The notes below the pieces were generated by a model. It ran no database searches. It worked only from the letters and a program-made list of their open reading frames with translations, and was not told where the DNA came from. A stretch of 64,000 nt of DNA. Source: Paenibacillus allorhizosphaerae (lineage in GTDB: Bacteria > Bacillota > Bacilli > Paenibacillales > NBRC-103111). Position 1 is the stretch's first letter; each line of letters begins with the position of its first letter. Shown here piece by piece: positions 27,338-36,135 of the stretch. Where the stretch lies: the NCBI RefSeq assembly GCF_910594985.1, contig NZ_CAJVCE010000006.1, forward strand, positions 124,001-188,000. Direction: 5' to 3'. Made by a program: the position numbers and the translations under genes.

Positions 27338-29080
27338 CTATGACAAGTGCCCTACTATATCGCGCAATACAACCAAACCGGCCGCTTCGGCATCACGCGC
27401 TTCACCAAGCAGTTTAACGGCTTCGGTCCTCAACCGCAGATCCGTCGTATCTGCGCCTTTCGGGAATGGAAATAATTCACGCATTCCGACCCACGCCCGG
27501 TAGCTGGACAAATAAACTTCTGCGGCGTTCAGCATCATTTGCTGCAGCGTACGATCTTGAATTCCCATACAATGCGTGATGGCCGATTGGGTAAAGAACG
27601 GAACCAGGTACTGTCGTGAAGATGTGATCCATAACAAATTGTAGCTCGTGAAGAACCGGTGTGCCGTTCCCGCTTCAAAAGCCTTGATCCACACATCAAT
27701 GGCAGCGATCCCGTTCTTGCGCCCTTCTCCGTTCTGTCCCTCGTCCTCGATATGGCGAATGACAAGAGAGAGCGCCGTATGTAATGTTTTCCGATAACTA
27801 GCATCTTCTTTGTCGGTGTATCGCGTGACGTTCAAGTGCGGAATTTCGTCCCGCGCTTTGAGAGCCAGCACAAACATTTCCGGATCGATCGGCGTACCGT
27901 TTCTTGAACGTTGCCCGAAATCATCGTAAGAAAGTTCTCCGCCATTCCGTGCATTGATATCGTGAATATTCAAGATTCTTCGCTCGTCATCATACCCGTA
28001 AATGAGCCCGTGCTCGTAATTATCAAGGTTAAATCCAACAACGGCGATACCGCGCTCCACACTTTCGCGAACCATATCCAGCGCCTTATCGTGAGTATGT
28101 TCGTCCCACTCGCCGCCATACATATTAGCCGCAAGCACTTCCATGTCGAAGCCCAGGTTGTGCAGTGCGGTTTTGAGCAGACTCCCGTCCCCGAACACAT
28201 CCATTGGCATAACGTTCGAATCGGTGTTGATGGCGAAGGCCTGTCCTGTATATACCAATGCCTGCGACAATGGGATAGACTTGTTCGAGTATCTCATCGC
28301 ACCATACAAAGCTAGCGCAAATGAATTGTAACAATCATTCCAATTGAACCGTTCACGCTCCAATGTTTTTTTACTCAAAAAGTTGCTTGTCTCCCTCTTC
28401 GCCGCCGCTGCTCCTGCCGCTGCCAATCCAGGCTCCCCCTTGTACCCGCCTTCGGTAAAGAGCTCTGCAATTTCTTCCCTAGAGAGCGCTCTGTTATACA
28501 TCCGAATATCATCCAGTGCTCCATGAAACCAAAAACGTGGTTCGTCGGAGTTCTTTTTTCCGAAATAGACCGGCTCTTCTGCGTTTGGTCTGAACGATCC
28601 GGCTTGCTTATCCTGCAATTCGTTATTCATGTACAGCTTGTAGTGAAACCCGTCATATACCATGGCGATATGATACCAAACATCGCGTTGAATAGGCTGT
28701 TTGCCAGCCACATCGGGTGCTTGCATCAAGAGATGCAGGGTAACGAACTCCCCTGTTGTGCTCAATTGAAATACGCGGCGCGAATGACCAGTCAGAAGGC
28801 CGTTATCGTCTTGAGAAATGATAGCATTGTTCCACCATTCCATCACTGCGTTCTGGTCGTACTTCACCCAGACGGAAATGGAGAACGCTTGGGCGTGAAG
28901 AGAAGGCGGCGGATCCAGAACGATATATTCTCCCTTCCCGAAAAAAGCATACGCCCGGCCGGCTTCCCCGAAACGATTGGCGGTTAAAACCGCACCCTCC
29001 ACCCTGCCATGGTTACCATTGCCGCTGGTATCATCAGCGCTGCCGTCAAACAAGTATTCACCGACTAGACCTTGTCGCAA
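27338..29080 (-). CDS. LamG domain fused to a BtrH/C39-like domain
   Basis: A 580-residue protein with no signal peptide. Residues 1-210 are a LamG/concanavalin-like jelly roll (LVGEYLFDGSADDTSGNGNHG at the start, the classic opening, and GALDDIRMYNRALSREEIAEL at its end). After an Ala-rich linker (about 218-228), residues 240-580 resemble a papain-fold BtrH-N/C39-like domain. Candidate catalytic residues are Cys250 (NDCYNSFAL), His357 (EHGLIYGYDDE) and Asp374. The start is a TTG 16 bases from an AGGAGG, longer than usual, so the exact start is uncertain. The paralogue at 25329 lies in the next operon. Possible cytoplasmic peptidase, acyl- or peptidyl-transferase; function unknown. Confidence 0.65.
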   Translation of the reverse strand: MRQGLVGEYLFDGSADDTSGNGNHGRVEGAVLTANRFGEAGRAYAFFGKGEYIVLDPPPSLHAQAFSISVWVKYDQNAVMEWWNNAIISQDDNGLLTGHSRRVFQLSTTGEFVTLHLLMQAPDVAGKQPIQRDVWYHIAMVYDGFHYKLYMNNELQDKQAGSFRPNAEEPVYFGKKNSDEPRFWFHGALDDIRMYNRALSREEIAELFTEGGYKGEPGLAAAGAAAAKRETSNFLSKKTLERERFNWNDCYNSFALALYGAMRYSNKSIPLSQALVYTGQAFAINTDSNVMPMDVFGDGSLLKTALHNLGFDMEVLAANMYGGEWDEHTHDKALDMVRESVERGIAVVGFNLDNYEHGLIYGYDDERRILNIHDINARNGGELSYDDFGQRSRNGTPIDPEMFVLALKARDEIPHLNVTRYTDKEDASYRKTLHTALSLVIRHIEDEGQNGEGRKNGIAAIDVWIKAFEAGTAHRFFTSYNLLWITSSRQYLVPFFTQSAITHCMGIQDRTLQQMMLNAAEVYLSSYRAWVGMRELFPFPKGADTTDLRLRTEAVKLLGEARDAEAAGLVVLRDIVGHLS

Positions 29081-29201
29081 ACTGTTCAGACCAATTCCTC
29101 CTCTTATTGAATAACGCTAGCAAGCATATAATATAGATGCCATTCAACACGCGTTACTTAACAAGTCCGATAAATAAATTTCAATCATACGTTTCAAAGC
29201 T

Positions 29202-29519
29202 ATGAACGAACGCGATCACGCTACAGGCTTGTCCTTCATTGCTGAGACTATTCTCAAATCATTATTGAAATCATCTGAAACTTCTGGTAGATTATTAGGA
29301 CAATCTGATGTGTGCGACTGGCGTAAACGTGGAGTCCCACGAGGAAGCACATATGATCATATGCCGTACGCCTGGGCAAAGTATTCGGTCTTGTTGACTG
29401 AATACTTTTATTATTTTATGGGAGAGGATGACAAGAATCAGGCGCGGTTTCGGAAATCTTTCGATTGTATCAACACACATCAACGGTTAGGAGGGTGCAG
29501 CCATGTTGCCGGATATTAA
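29202..29519 (+). CDS. Unrecognised small protein upstream of a nucleotidyltransferase-like gene
   Basis: A 105-codon frame ending 17 bases inside the next gene, which suggests coupling. No Shine-Dalgarno is visible at the ATG, so it may be a fragment. The protein has a mostly helical composition and a RGSTYDH stretch (an R-x5-H pattern). Since many HEPN toxins are followed by a minimal nucleotidyltransferase, a HEPN/MNT-type arrangement is conceivable, but the evidence is thin and no family was recognised. Confidence 0.35.
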   Translation: MNERDHATGLSFIAETILKSLLKSSETSGRLLGQSDVCDWRKRGVPRGSTYDHMPYAWAKYSVLLTEYFYYFMGEDDKNQARFRKSFDCINTHQRLGGCSHVAGY

Positions 29520-30039
29520 AAATTTAGCGGTTGTCATTGAAAAATTGGAACAATTTCACTTGGAATACTCATTAGGCGGGAGCGGATTACTTCATAGCCT
29601 TGGTTTAACCGGAATCGTTCGTGACTGGGACATTATGACCGAAGCACCTAAAGACCGCGTCTTGGAAGCTTTGCAAAATTTCGAAGTCAAAGAAATCATA
29701 AGTGGCGATTATCCATTTGCTTCCGAGTATAAGCTATTGATTCATGACGATGATCCCCAATTGGAAATAACGGGACGATTTTCAATCTATACCCGCAAAG
29801 GCCTTTGCAGAATACCGTCTCTTCCCGTTTCCCGATGGAACGGTATTCACGTCGGCAGTCCTGAAGCATGGTATGTCGCTTATGCCCTTATGAACAGGAA
29901 AGAAAAAGCGAAACTATTGCTTTCTTATTTAAAGAAAGTCGGTTCCCATCAAGCCATAATAAACATACTGATGAATGAACCGCTTCCTGATGAGATTTTG
30001 AAAGAAATCAAGTCTCTAAAATCTCAGGTAGCGGAATAA
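29503..30039 (+). CDS. Nucleotidyltransferase-fold protein
   Basis: A 178-residue protein with an AGGAGGG site before its ATG. The motif LGGSGLLHSLGL followed by RDWDIMTEA matches the GG(S)...D-x-D core of minimal nucleotidyltransferases, with Asp of DWD as metal ligand and a later acidic LEITG strand. It is a cytoplasmic protein that may transfer a nucleotide or act as an antitoxin-like partner of the overlapping upstream frame. Substrate unknown. Confidence 0.65.
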   Translation: MLPDIKNLAVVIEKLEQFHLEYSLGGSGLLHSLGLTGIVRDWDIMTEAPKDRVLEALQNFEVKEIISGDYPFASEYKLLIHDDDPQLEITGRFSIYTRKGLCRIPSLPVSRWNGIHVGSPEAWYVAYALMNRKEKAKLLLSYLKKVGSHQAIINILMNEPLPDEILKEIKSLKSQVAE

Positions 30040-30206
30040 CTCTCTCGCACCACACGCCATCTCTTATTCCGAATAGTTTGTAGGAAAAAAAAGGGATGGG
30101 GTGAGCGCATGGCTAAATATGCTAACATTGGATCGCCCCTGCGCCCACCGGAATACGCCCAGGAAAAGGAAGGGCAGGAACCACAACACGGGGCACCATG
30201 GTTGGG

Positions 30207-30815
30207 TCAGCCGATGCGGCGGGAGCGGGCTAGGGTTAGACCAGCGAGGATCATGCCGGTCAATCCCACCTCTATGGCCACGATGGCCACGGCTTGACCA
30301 TTGCCGGTTCCGAAACAACCGGTGGAGTTGGCCAGATACAGCCCAGCGAGGACTATGCCGATCAGCCCCACCACCACGGTCACGATGGCCCCGGCTCGCC
30401 CATTCCCGGTGCCGAAACGACCGGAGGAGCGGGCCAGAGTTAGCCAAGCGAGGACCATTCCGATCAACCCCACCTCTATGGCCACGAAGGCCCCGGCTCG
30501 CCCGTTGCCGGTGCCGAAACAACCGGTGGAGTTGGCCAGATGCAGCCCAGCGAGGACTATGCCGATCAGCCCCACCACCGCAGCCGCGATGGCCCCGGCT
30601 CGCCCGTTGCCGGTGCCGAAACGACCGGAGGAGCGGGCCAGCGACAGCCCTCCGATGACCACGCTGACCAGCCCCAACACCGCGGCCACGATGGCCCCGA
30701 GTCGCCCGGGTGTGAATCCGAATCCGACATAACCGTTGGTCACTTCAGCAGAGGCAATAGTTGGCACAAGTAGAAGTGTACAAAGGATTACGAATGAAAC
30801 TAGCTTCTTTTTCAT
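30207..30815 (-). CDS. DUF6223-like secreted repeat protein
   Basis: 202 residues with a signal peptide (MKKKLVSFVILCTLLLVPTI, cleavage near ASA-EV). The rest is built of five tandem 34-residue units beginning at Gly40, 74, 108, 142 and 176. Each has a hydrophobic helix rich in small residues (GAIAAAVVGLIGIVLAGL) and a polar turn with FGTGNGRA. Odd units carry LARSSGRFG, even units LANSTGCFG, so the true period is 68 residues. Cys occurs only in even units. It resembles DUF6223 proteins; function unknown. Probably a multi-helix membrane protein packed through Gly zippers (inference). Confidence 0.65.
   Translation of the reverse strand: MKKKLVSFVILCTLLLVPTIASAEVTNGYVGFGFTPGRLGAIVAAVLGLVSVVIGGLSLARSSGRFGTGNGRAGAIAAAVVGLIGIVLAGLHLANSTGCFGTGNGRAGAFVAIEVGLIGMVLAWLTLARSSGRFGTGNGRAGAIVTVVVGLIGIVLAGLYLANSTGCFGTGNGQAVAIVAIEVGLTGMILAGLTLARSRRIG
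30210..30698 (-). repeat. Tandem 102-base repeats with 204-base super-period
   Basis: Inside the DUF6223-like gene. The copies at 30301 and 30505 are almost identical over about 100 bases, as are those at 30403 and 30607, whereas adjacent units differ consistently (AACAACCGGTGGAGTTGG versus AACGACCGGAGGAGCGGG). This is evidence for duplication of a two-unit block. Confidence 0.85.
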
Positions 30816-30952
30816 TTGTTAATTACTCCTCTTTGTTGTTTTTTGCAAACTGAATATATATCAGCTTATACATATAAGAAAAACAAAAACGAGCAATCAC
30901 TTCTTGTTCTTCTAATTGATAGTTAGATACAAATGAGATAATGTTCCTTCCA

Positions 30953-31336
30953 TCATTTGCTTGGAGGCTCGAAGAGTTCGATAGGATTACCTGCTGGGTC
31001 ATCTAGTAAGATCTGCTTACCACCAAAACCTGTGACAATATCATTGCGGAAGCGTAGGCCTGCTTTACGCAGGGTCTCGACAAAGCCGCCCAGGTCATCG
31101 ACCTCGATTTGAATCCGATTCCAGCCGCCGGGTTCCGGTTTTCGCCCATCCGGCATGGCTTGAGCGGCTCCACCTTGACCATTTTTGGCATTCACAAGAA
31201 GATTCAAGTCACCTCGCTGCAAAACGGCAAAACCGGGTGCAGGATGTGCTTTGACAATGAAGTCAAGATGCTGTGTGTAGAATGCGATTGTCGCATCTAC
31301 ATCGTCGACAATGTAACGTACCTTGATAGGGGCCAT
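30953..31336 (-). CDS. VOC/glyoxalase family protein
   Basis: 127 residues. The ATG at 31336 follows GGAGGAG and is preferred to a longer frame. VOC pattern: KVRYIVDDVDATIAFYTQHL, FAVLQRGDLNLLVN, RIQIEVDDLGGFVETL and PAGNPIELFEPP with the terminal Glu at the metal position. Likely a small-molecule-modifying or binding enzyme; substrate unknown. Unlike the VOC protein at 24937 in sequence, so not a recent duplicate. Confidence 0.82.
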   Translation of the reverse strand: MAPIKVRYIVDDVDATIAFYTQHLDFIVKAHPAPGFAVLQRGDLNLLVNAKNGQGGAAQAMPDGRKPEPGGWNRIQIEVDDLGGFVETLRKAGLRFRNDIVTGFGGKQILLDDPAGNPIELFEPPSK

Positions 31337-31522
31337 TCTTTCTCCTCCTAGATTCTCTTTTCTGGCGTAGACGTTCCAACTATCAGAACACTCGTCTGTA
31401 AGCAATAACTGTGCAGAACTCAGCTAAATCAAAAGTTCCTTGCTGTCTTTGATCATTGTCTTGGAATAAAAATAAAGAGAACAAGGAAACCGGACATTCC
31501 ATATAGAACAATTACATTCTTG

Positions 31523-31972
31523 CTATTTTGCTTTAATGAGGGCATCGGTCTTCCGTGCGATGGACATCGTTCCCCAAAACAACATCAGAGCGATTACCGG
31601 GTGAATAGCCGATAAATATCCCATTTCCGACGATAAATTGGCGCTGACAACGATCAGGATGAGCATGCCAATCAAACCTGCACTATACAGACGAATGGAG
31701 ACCGGCAGTCGGGCGATGAAAGAAGTGACGAGCATCAGGATCGGGGGAAATATTAAAAATCTGGAAAACCCCGCATGACTTGCCCATTGGTCTGAATTCC
31801 AAAACAATGCGAGGCCGGCGAGAAACACTTGGATCAAAATGAAAACGGCAAATATCCATGCCAGCAGTTTAAAGACGATACGTGCTCTGAGGACGAGAGG
31901 AGAATTGACCCCTAGACCCTCCGTAAGATCTCCAACTCCCGTACCACTACGGTTTATTCTTTGATTATTCAT
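31523..31972 (-). CDS. DUF6220-like four-helix membrane protein
   Basis: 149 residues with four hydrophobic segments (about 32-55, 69-88, 92-112, 120-138) and short charged ends. The small-polytopic layout resembles the DUF6220 family; the assignment was made by pattern only. No catalytic residues evident. It precedes, on the opposite strand, a two-component operon, so it may be a target or accessory of that system, but no shared site was found. Confidence 0.5.
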   Translation of the reverse strand: MNNQRINRSGTGVGDLTEGLGVNSPLVLRARIVFKLLAWIFAVFILIQVFLAGLALFWNSDQWASHAGFSRFLIFPPILMLVTSFIARLPVSIRLYSAGLIGMLILIVVSANLSSEMGYLSAIHPVIALMLFWGTMSIARKTDALIKAK

Positions 31973-32181
31973 CTTTCGCCTCTCTTTCGTTTGGTAACGA
32001 ATAGGTTGAATTTTCTATTTAAGTACACCCTGCTAGCGCGTTCCTCCCATGCTCAAACACAGTTTATCAAGCCAATGTTGAGAACTTGTGGAGAACATAT
32101 CCTTTTTTCATGGTGATCCAATTTTCGCTTAAAAATAAAGCTATAATACGAGTAAAAACAGCAGAAAGAAGTGGGATTTAG

Positions 32182-32868
32182 ATGGAAACAACTTTACTTT
32201 TGGTGGACGATGAAGTGAAAATGCTTGAGGCGATGGCTTCCTATTTACAAAATGAAGGGTTTCGGATTGTGAGCGCCACGACGGGCAAGGATGCGCTGAC
32301 TATAGCCAAAACGGAGCGTCCGGCTTTGATTGTTTTAGACTGGATGCTTCCAGGAATGAGCGGAATTGAAGTTTGCCGCGAACTTCGGAACACGGGGTCT
32401 TATGGAATCATTATGTTGACGGCAAAAACGGAGGAAATGGATAAAATCATCGGTTTGGAAATCGGAGCCGACGATTACATGACAAAGCCTTATAGCTTGA
32501 GAGAGTTAGCGGCGAGAATACGTTCCGTATTACGCCGCATTCAGGGTAAATCCGAAGAAATTCAGACGATGCAAAGGGGAAACTTGGAGATTATCGAATC
32601 GAAATGCCAAGTCATGAAAGATGGCGCGGAAATTGTTCTTACTCCTACGGAATTCAAATTACTGGTTACTTTAGCCGCCAAGCCCGGTATTGTTTTCAGC
32701 CGGCTTCAACTAATGAAATCGGTCATGGAAGATGATTTCGTCAACTACGAGCGTACGATCGATTCCCACATCAGTAACTTGCGGAAAAAGATCGAGAACG
32801 ATCCGGCGATCCCGAAATACATTCAAACCGTGTTCGGATTCGGTTATCGATTCGGTGACAAATTATGA
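32182..32868 (+). CDS. OmpR family response regulator
   Basis: A 228-residue regulator. Receiver residues Asp9/Asp10, phospho-acceptor Asp53 (IVLDWMLPGMSG) and Lys in TAKTEE are present; the winged-helix output domain ends IQTVFGFGYRFG. A TATAAT hexamer 35 bases upstream (32142) is the likely -10 box. The stop overlaps the kinase start (ATGA). Targets unknown. Confidence 0.92.
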   Translation: METTLLLVDDEVKMLEAMASYLQNEGFRIVSATTGKDALTIAKTERPALIVLDWMLPGMSGIEVCRELRNTGSYGIIMLTAKTEEMDKIIGLEIGADDYMTKPYSLRELAARIRSVLRRIQGKSEEIQTMQRGNLEIIESKCQVMKDGAEIVLTPTEFKLLVTLAAKPGIVFSRLQLMKSVMEDDFVNYERTIDSHISNLRKKIENDPAIPKYIQTVFGFGYRFGDKL

Positions 32869-34205
32869 ACGTGCGGTGGTGCATCGGTGATAAATTGATT
32901 GGCGCGATGGCGATTCTGGTTCTTTTTGTTACGGTGGGCTACTATGGGGCAACCCAAGGATACTTAAAGAACCGTTTTGAAGATTACTTCAAAGCAAAAA
33001 CGACAGAGTGGTTTGAAATCTACTATAAGGAGCATAACAATTCATGGGAAGGCATAAAGGAAATGAAAATTTCAGACGAATTGGTACAGCGAAATCTGGA
33101 TCAACGCGAGATTGCTCTATTATCGCCTGATGGCAACATCTTGTTTTTTAGAGGGCCGGACGATCCTGGGTCGTTGATACAGCAGGGGAAACGGAATGCC
33201 GTCACGATAAACGGAACGACAGTTGGCACGATCTATATCGATAGGTGGGAATCGACCGAAGATTATCTATTAAAGAAGTATATCCTAGACTCCATGCGCA
33301 CCTCAAGTTTCAGAGTACCGATCTTGACCGGGATCGTTGCACTGCTTCTTGGCGTATGGTTAACCAGGAAATTAACGCAGCCCCTGAACCGTCTCATCCC
33401 CGCCATACAAAAAATTGCAGCCGGAGAGCTTCATATTCGCGTTCCCGTGACAACAAGAGATGAATTCGGGAAAGTAACCGAAGCGCTCAATCATATGGCG
33501 CAGCAGCTATTTCGCACAGAAGAGGCGCGAAAACATTTGACAGCCGATGTGGCGCACGAGTTAAGGACGCCGCTTTCCATAATTCAATGTCATATGGAAA
33601 TGATACAAGAGGGAGGACGGGACATTCCTCCGGAAACCTTATTGCCTATGCAGGATGAAGTAATACGTTTGTCCAAGCTTGTCGACGATCTCCACCAGTT
33701 AACGCTGGCCGAAGCAGGCAAGTTGCAGCTGGACCGCTCCCCGACCGATCTTGTTCCCCTTTTGGATCGGATCATCGATATGTTAAAGCCGGAAGCAGAA
33801 GAACGACATATCGACATTGTTCGCTCGTATCCGGCACAAACATTGAATGCGTTCGTCGATCCTAACAGGATTACGCAAGTATTCTATAATTTGTTGACCA
33901 ATGCCATGCGGTATACCTCGTCCGGTGGAAGGATTTCGATCCGAATTACGGAAAGTTCCCATGATGAGTCGCATTTTACGTCCGTCTCGATTGCGGACAC
34001 CGGAGTCGGTATCGCGGCGGAGCAACTCCCCTTCCTGTTCGACCGTTTTTATCGCGTTGAAGAATCACGTTCCCGTCATACGGGTGGCATGGGTCTGGGA
34101 CTAGCAATTGCAAAAGAATTTGTCGAGGCTCATCGAGGCTTCATTTCGGTACAAAGTGAGGTTGGTCGTGGGACCCGGTTTACTGTGGACCTGCCTTGTG
34201 CATAG
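32865..34205 (+). CDS. HAMP-domain sensor histidine kinase
   Basis: A 446-residue kinase: helix at about 12-30, an extracellular sensor of about 120 residues, second helix at about 150-168, HAMP (TRKLTQPLNRLIPAIQKIAA), HisKA with His231 (ADVAHELRTPLSII), and the ATPase with NAMRYTSSGG, DTGVGI and GMGLGLAIAKE. Baes/CreC-like layout. Works with the preceding regulator; the stimulus is unknown. Confidence 0.92.
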   Translation: MNVRWCIGDKLIGAMAILVLFVTVGYYGATQGYLKNRFEDYFKAKTTEWFEIYYKEHNNSWEGIKEMKISDELVQRNLDQREIALLSPDGNILFFRGPDDPGSLIQQGKRNAVTINGTTVGTIYIDRWESTEDYLLKKYILDSMRTSSFRVPILTGIVALLLGVWLTRKLTQPLNRLIPAIQKIAAGELHIRVPVTTRDEFGKVTEALNHMAQQLFRTEEARKHLTADVAHELRTPLSIIQCHMEMIQEGGRDIPPETLLPMQDEVIRLSKLVDDLHQLTLAEAGKLQLDRSPTDLVPLLDRIIDMLKPEAEERHIDIVRSYPAQTLNAFVDPNRITQVFYNLLTNAMRYTSSGGRISIRITESSHDESHFTSVSIADTGVGIAAEQLPFLFDRFYRVEESRSRHTGGMGLGLAIAKEFVEAHRGFISVQSEVGRGTRFTVDLPCA

Positions 34206-34228
34206 CAAATTGTGAATCTAATCGACGA

Positions 34229-34253
34229 GGCGATTTGTCGGGTACAAATCGCC
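34229..34253 (+). terminator. Hairpin after the second two-component operon
   Basis: Ten-base perfect stem GGCGATTTGT/ACAAATCGCC with a five-base loop, between convergent genes. No T-run on the plus strand, so termination strength is uncertain. Confidence 0.6.
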
Positions 34254-34307
34254 CCCTAACAACTTTATTTATCCTCAGCGGCAAAATACCGGTTTCCTTC
34301 GATATCG

Positions 34308-34820
34308 TTAAAATACAACTTCCGTCATAATGCGTCGTATCCCGTCTTCGGACAAAAACCAGTTATCTTTGCTTATGCCAGTCTTATCGATAACGGGCGA
34401 GACGAAAAACTCGGTTTCTTTTGGAAACACCGTTTGATACGTTAATAATGCCCGGCGGGAATGTCCGGCTTTACAGGCCATGATCACTTTGCCAGGGTGT
34501 ATTCCGGCTTTTTGCAAAACATCCAACGAAAAACGGGCATTTTCAAACGTATTTCGCGCTTGATCTTCCTTCAAAATCGCTTCTTCCGGCACCCCGTTCG
34601 CAATGCCGACATTCCGTAAAAATTCCCATTCCGTCGTTTCTAAAACCGGGTTCACGCCGCCGGATGGAAGAATGAATGGCGCCAATCCCTGTTTGTACAA
34701 GGAAGCCGCTTTTTCCATGAGCTGAGGATGGCTTGCACCAGGAACTACAATTACATCGGCCGGAGCAACTTCCGTTTCGACGAATATAAAATCGGTAATG
34801 CAATCGAAAGGATTGGACAT
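34308..34820 (-). CDS. YdcF/DUF218 family protein
   Basis: 170 residues of the DUF218/YdcF type (ADVIVVPGASHPQLMEKAASLY, ILPSGG, EDQARNTFENARFS, VIMACKAGHSRRALLTYQ). The E-x2-S/A-x-NT-x-ENA segment and the later His-Ser-x-R-Ala are conserved in the family. YdcF relatives bind or act on adenosyl or envelope-related substrates; no activity is certain. Soluble here, without the usual N-terminal membrane helix. Confidence 0.78.
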   Translation of the reverse strand: MSNPFDCITDFIFVETEVAPADVIVVPGASHPQLMEKAASLYKQGLAPFILPSGGVNPVLETTEWEFLRNVGIANGVPEEAILKEDQARNTFENARFSLDVLQKAGIHPGKVIMACKAGHSRRALLTYQTVFPKETEFFVSPVIDKTGISKDNWFLSEDGIRRIMTEVVF

Positions 34821-34903
34821 CGTTACCTTCTCCTTTAGTTAAAATGTTCTCTTGCAGCTAAATCCGGACTTGCCCATCGTTCTGAGGGCTTGATCCATTC
34901 ATT

Positions 34904-35437
34904 TTAAACAGGGCAAAATTCTACATCCGACGCTACAACAGTGTCCGCGAATGACTGAAAGCGATCGTTGTAGCTCGCAATAATTTGCGGCGCGCTTTGA
35001 TTGCCTTGGCTCCAGGTACTATGACCGTCTTTGATCACCGTCACTCGGTAGCCCAATTCATTAGCCTGACGGCAAGTCGCATCGATACACAGATCGGTTT
35101 GAACACCGGCCGCAACCACTTTTGTAATCCCGAGATTCGTTAATTCCGCGTGGAGATCCGTTTCATGGAACGAGTCTGGCGTATGCTTTTGAATGATGAT
35201 GTCTCTGCTGGTAGGAGCCATCAAGGGGTGTATATTCCAACCCTCGCTATTCGTTTCCAGCGGCCCACCTTCGCCTTCATTATGCTGGACATATATCACA
35301 GGTATATGAGACGCACGGGCTTTTTGGATCAGTCCGCTGATGCGTTCCAGCAGACCTTGACTATCGTATACCGGGTATGGTTCCATAAACATACCGTTCT
35401 GCATATCAATGACCAACAGGGCAGTATCAGCTTTCAT
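34904..35437 (-). CDS. Isochorismatase-like cysteine hydrolase
   Basis: A 177-residue member with the complete catalytic triad: Asp11 (VIDMQNGMF), Lys84 (IIQKHTPDSF) and Cys117 (GVQTDLCIDA). Family members hydrolyse amides such as nicotinamide or ureidoacrylate and related substrates. Its stop codon region is close to the YdcF gene but separated by 83 bases. It starts seven bases after the ChrB-like gene ends, so these two are probably cotranscribed. Confidence 0.88.
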   Translation of the reverse strand: MKADTALLVIDMQNGMFMEPYPVYDSQGLLERISGLIQKARASHIPVIYVQHNEGEGGPLETNSEGWNIHPLMAPTSRDIIIQKHTPDSFHETDLHAELTNLGITKVVAAGVQTDLCIDATCRQANELGYRVTVIKDGHSTWSQGNQSAPQIIASYNDRFQSFADTVVASDVEFCPV

Positions 35438-35443
35438 TCGTCC

Positions 35444-36028
35444 TCACTCCGTCCTTATCATTCCATCCAAATGGATTTTGCCTTCGGCCGACCCTTCCGT
35501 GGCGTACACTTTATGCATAAACACGTTAAACGTTTGATCACATTGCTCAAGCCGCCGTTTGGACTCACCGAGGATCGGACAGCCGAAGAAATCTCTTTTT
35601 GCAATTTTTTTGTGCCATCTTTGTAACTTGGCAAGCTCCGCTTCGTTTTCTTCCACTTCGCGATAACTGAAATTCCCTTTTGCAGTTTCGGATTCGATTT
35701 CTTGCAAAAACAGTTGACAACCGCCCAAAAATTCTTCCAACTCCAACGTTCGCTGTTTGTTGAATAAATCCCTGAGCTCCTGCTCGGTCCCATTCGCAAA
35801 CCGCTCGACCTCAAGCAGCAGCGCCTCTCCGGAATTCGTTTCAATCATTCTTTTTAACGCCTCGATTTTCTTTGCTACTTCCGGCGTTTTGGGCGCCACA
35901 CAGACCGATTGCTGAATGTAGACGACGCCTAAGGCCTTCAGCGTCCGCCAAACGCGCACCCGCAGCGTTGAGGGCTCCGCGGGGACTTTATACGATAAAA
36001 TGATCCATTTCACATCGGCATTCAACAA
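35444..36028 (-). CDS. ChrB N-terminal domain-like protein
   Basis: 194 residues resembling the N-terminal domain of chromate-resistance protein ChrB (KWIILSYKVPAEPSTLRVRVWRTLKALGVVYIQQSVCVAP). The rest is a charged helical region. It lacks the C-terminal half of full-length ChrB, and no ChrA transporter lies nearby, so chromate resistance cannot be claimed. The isochorismatase-like gene follows seven bases later. Confidence 0.75.
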   Translation of the reverse strand: MLNADVKWIILSYKVPAEPSTLRVRVWRTLKALGVVYIQQSVCVAPKTPEVAKKIEALKRMIETNSGEALLLEVERFANGTEQELRDLFNKQRTLELEEFLGGCQLFLQEIESETAKGNFSYREVEENEAELAKLQRWHKKIAKRDFFGCPILGESKRRLEQCDQTFNVFMHKVYATEGSAEGKIHLDGMIRTE

Positions 36029-36135
36029 GCTCTCCTCCTGACTTCCAATCCAAAAAAAAGTTGAAACAACTGTTGCACTTATTATTTAGAGATGCTAATT
36101 TAAAAATACCATTACTGAATCGAAAGGTAAATCAT

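Noticed and set aside
35444-36028. Chromate resistance function
   Set aside because: Only the ChrB N-terminal-like domain is present, without its C-terminal half or a ChrA transporter.
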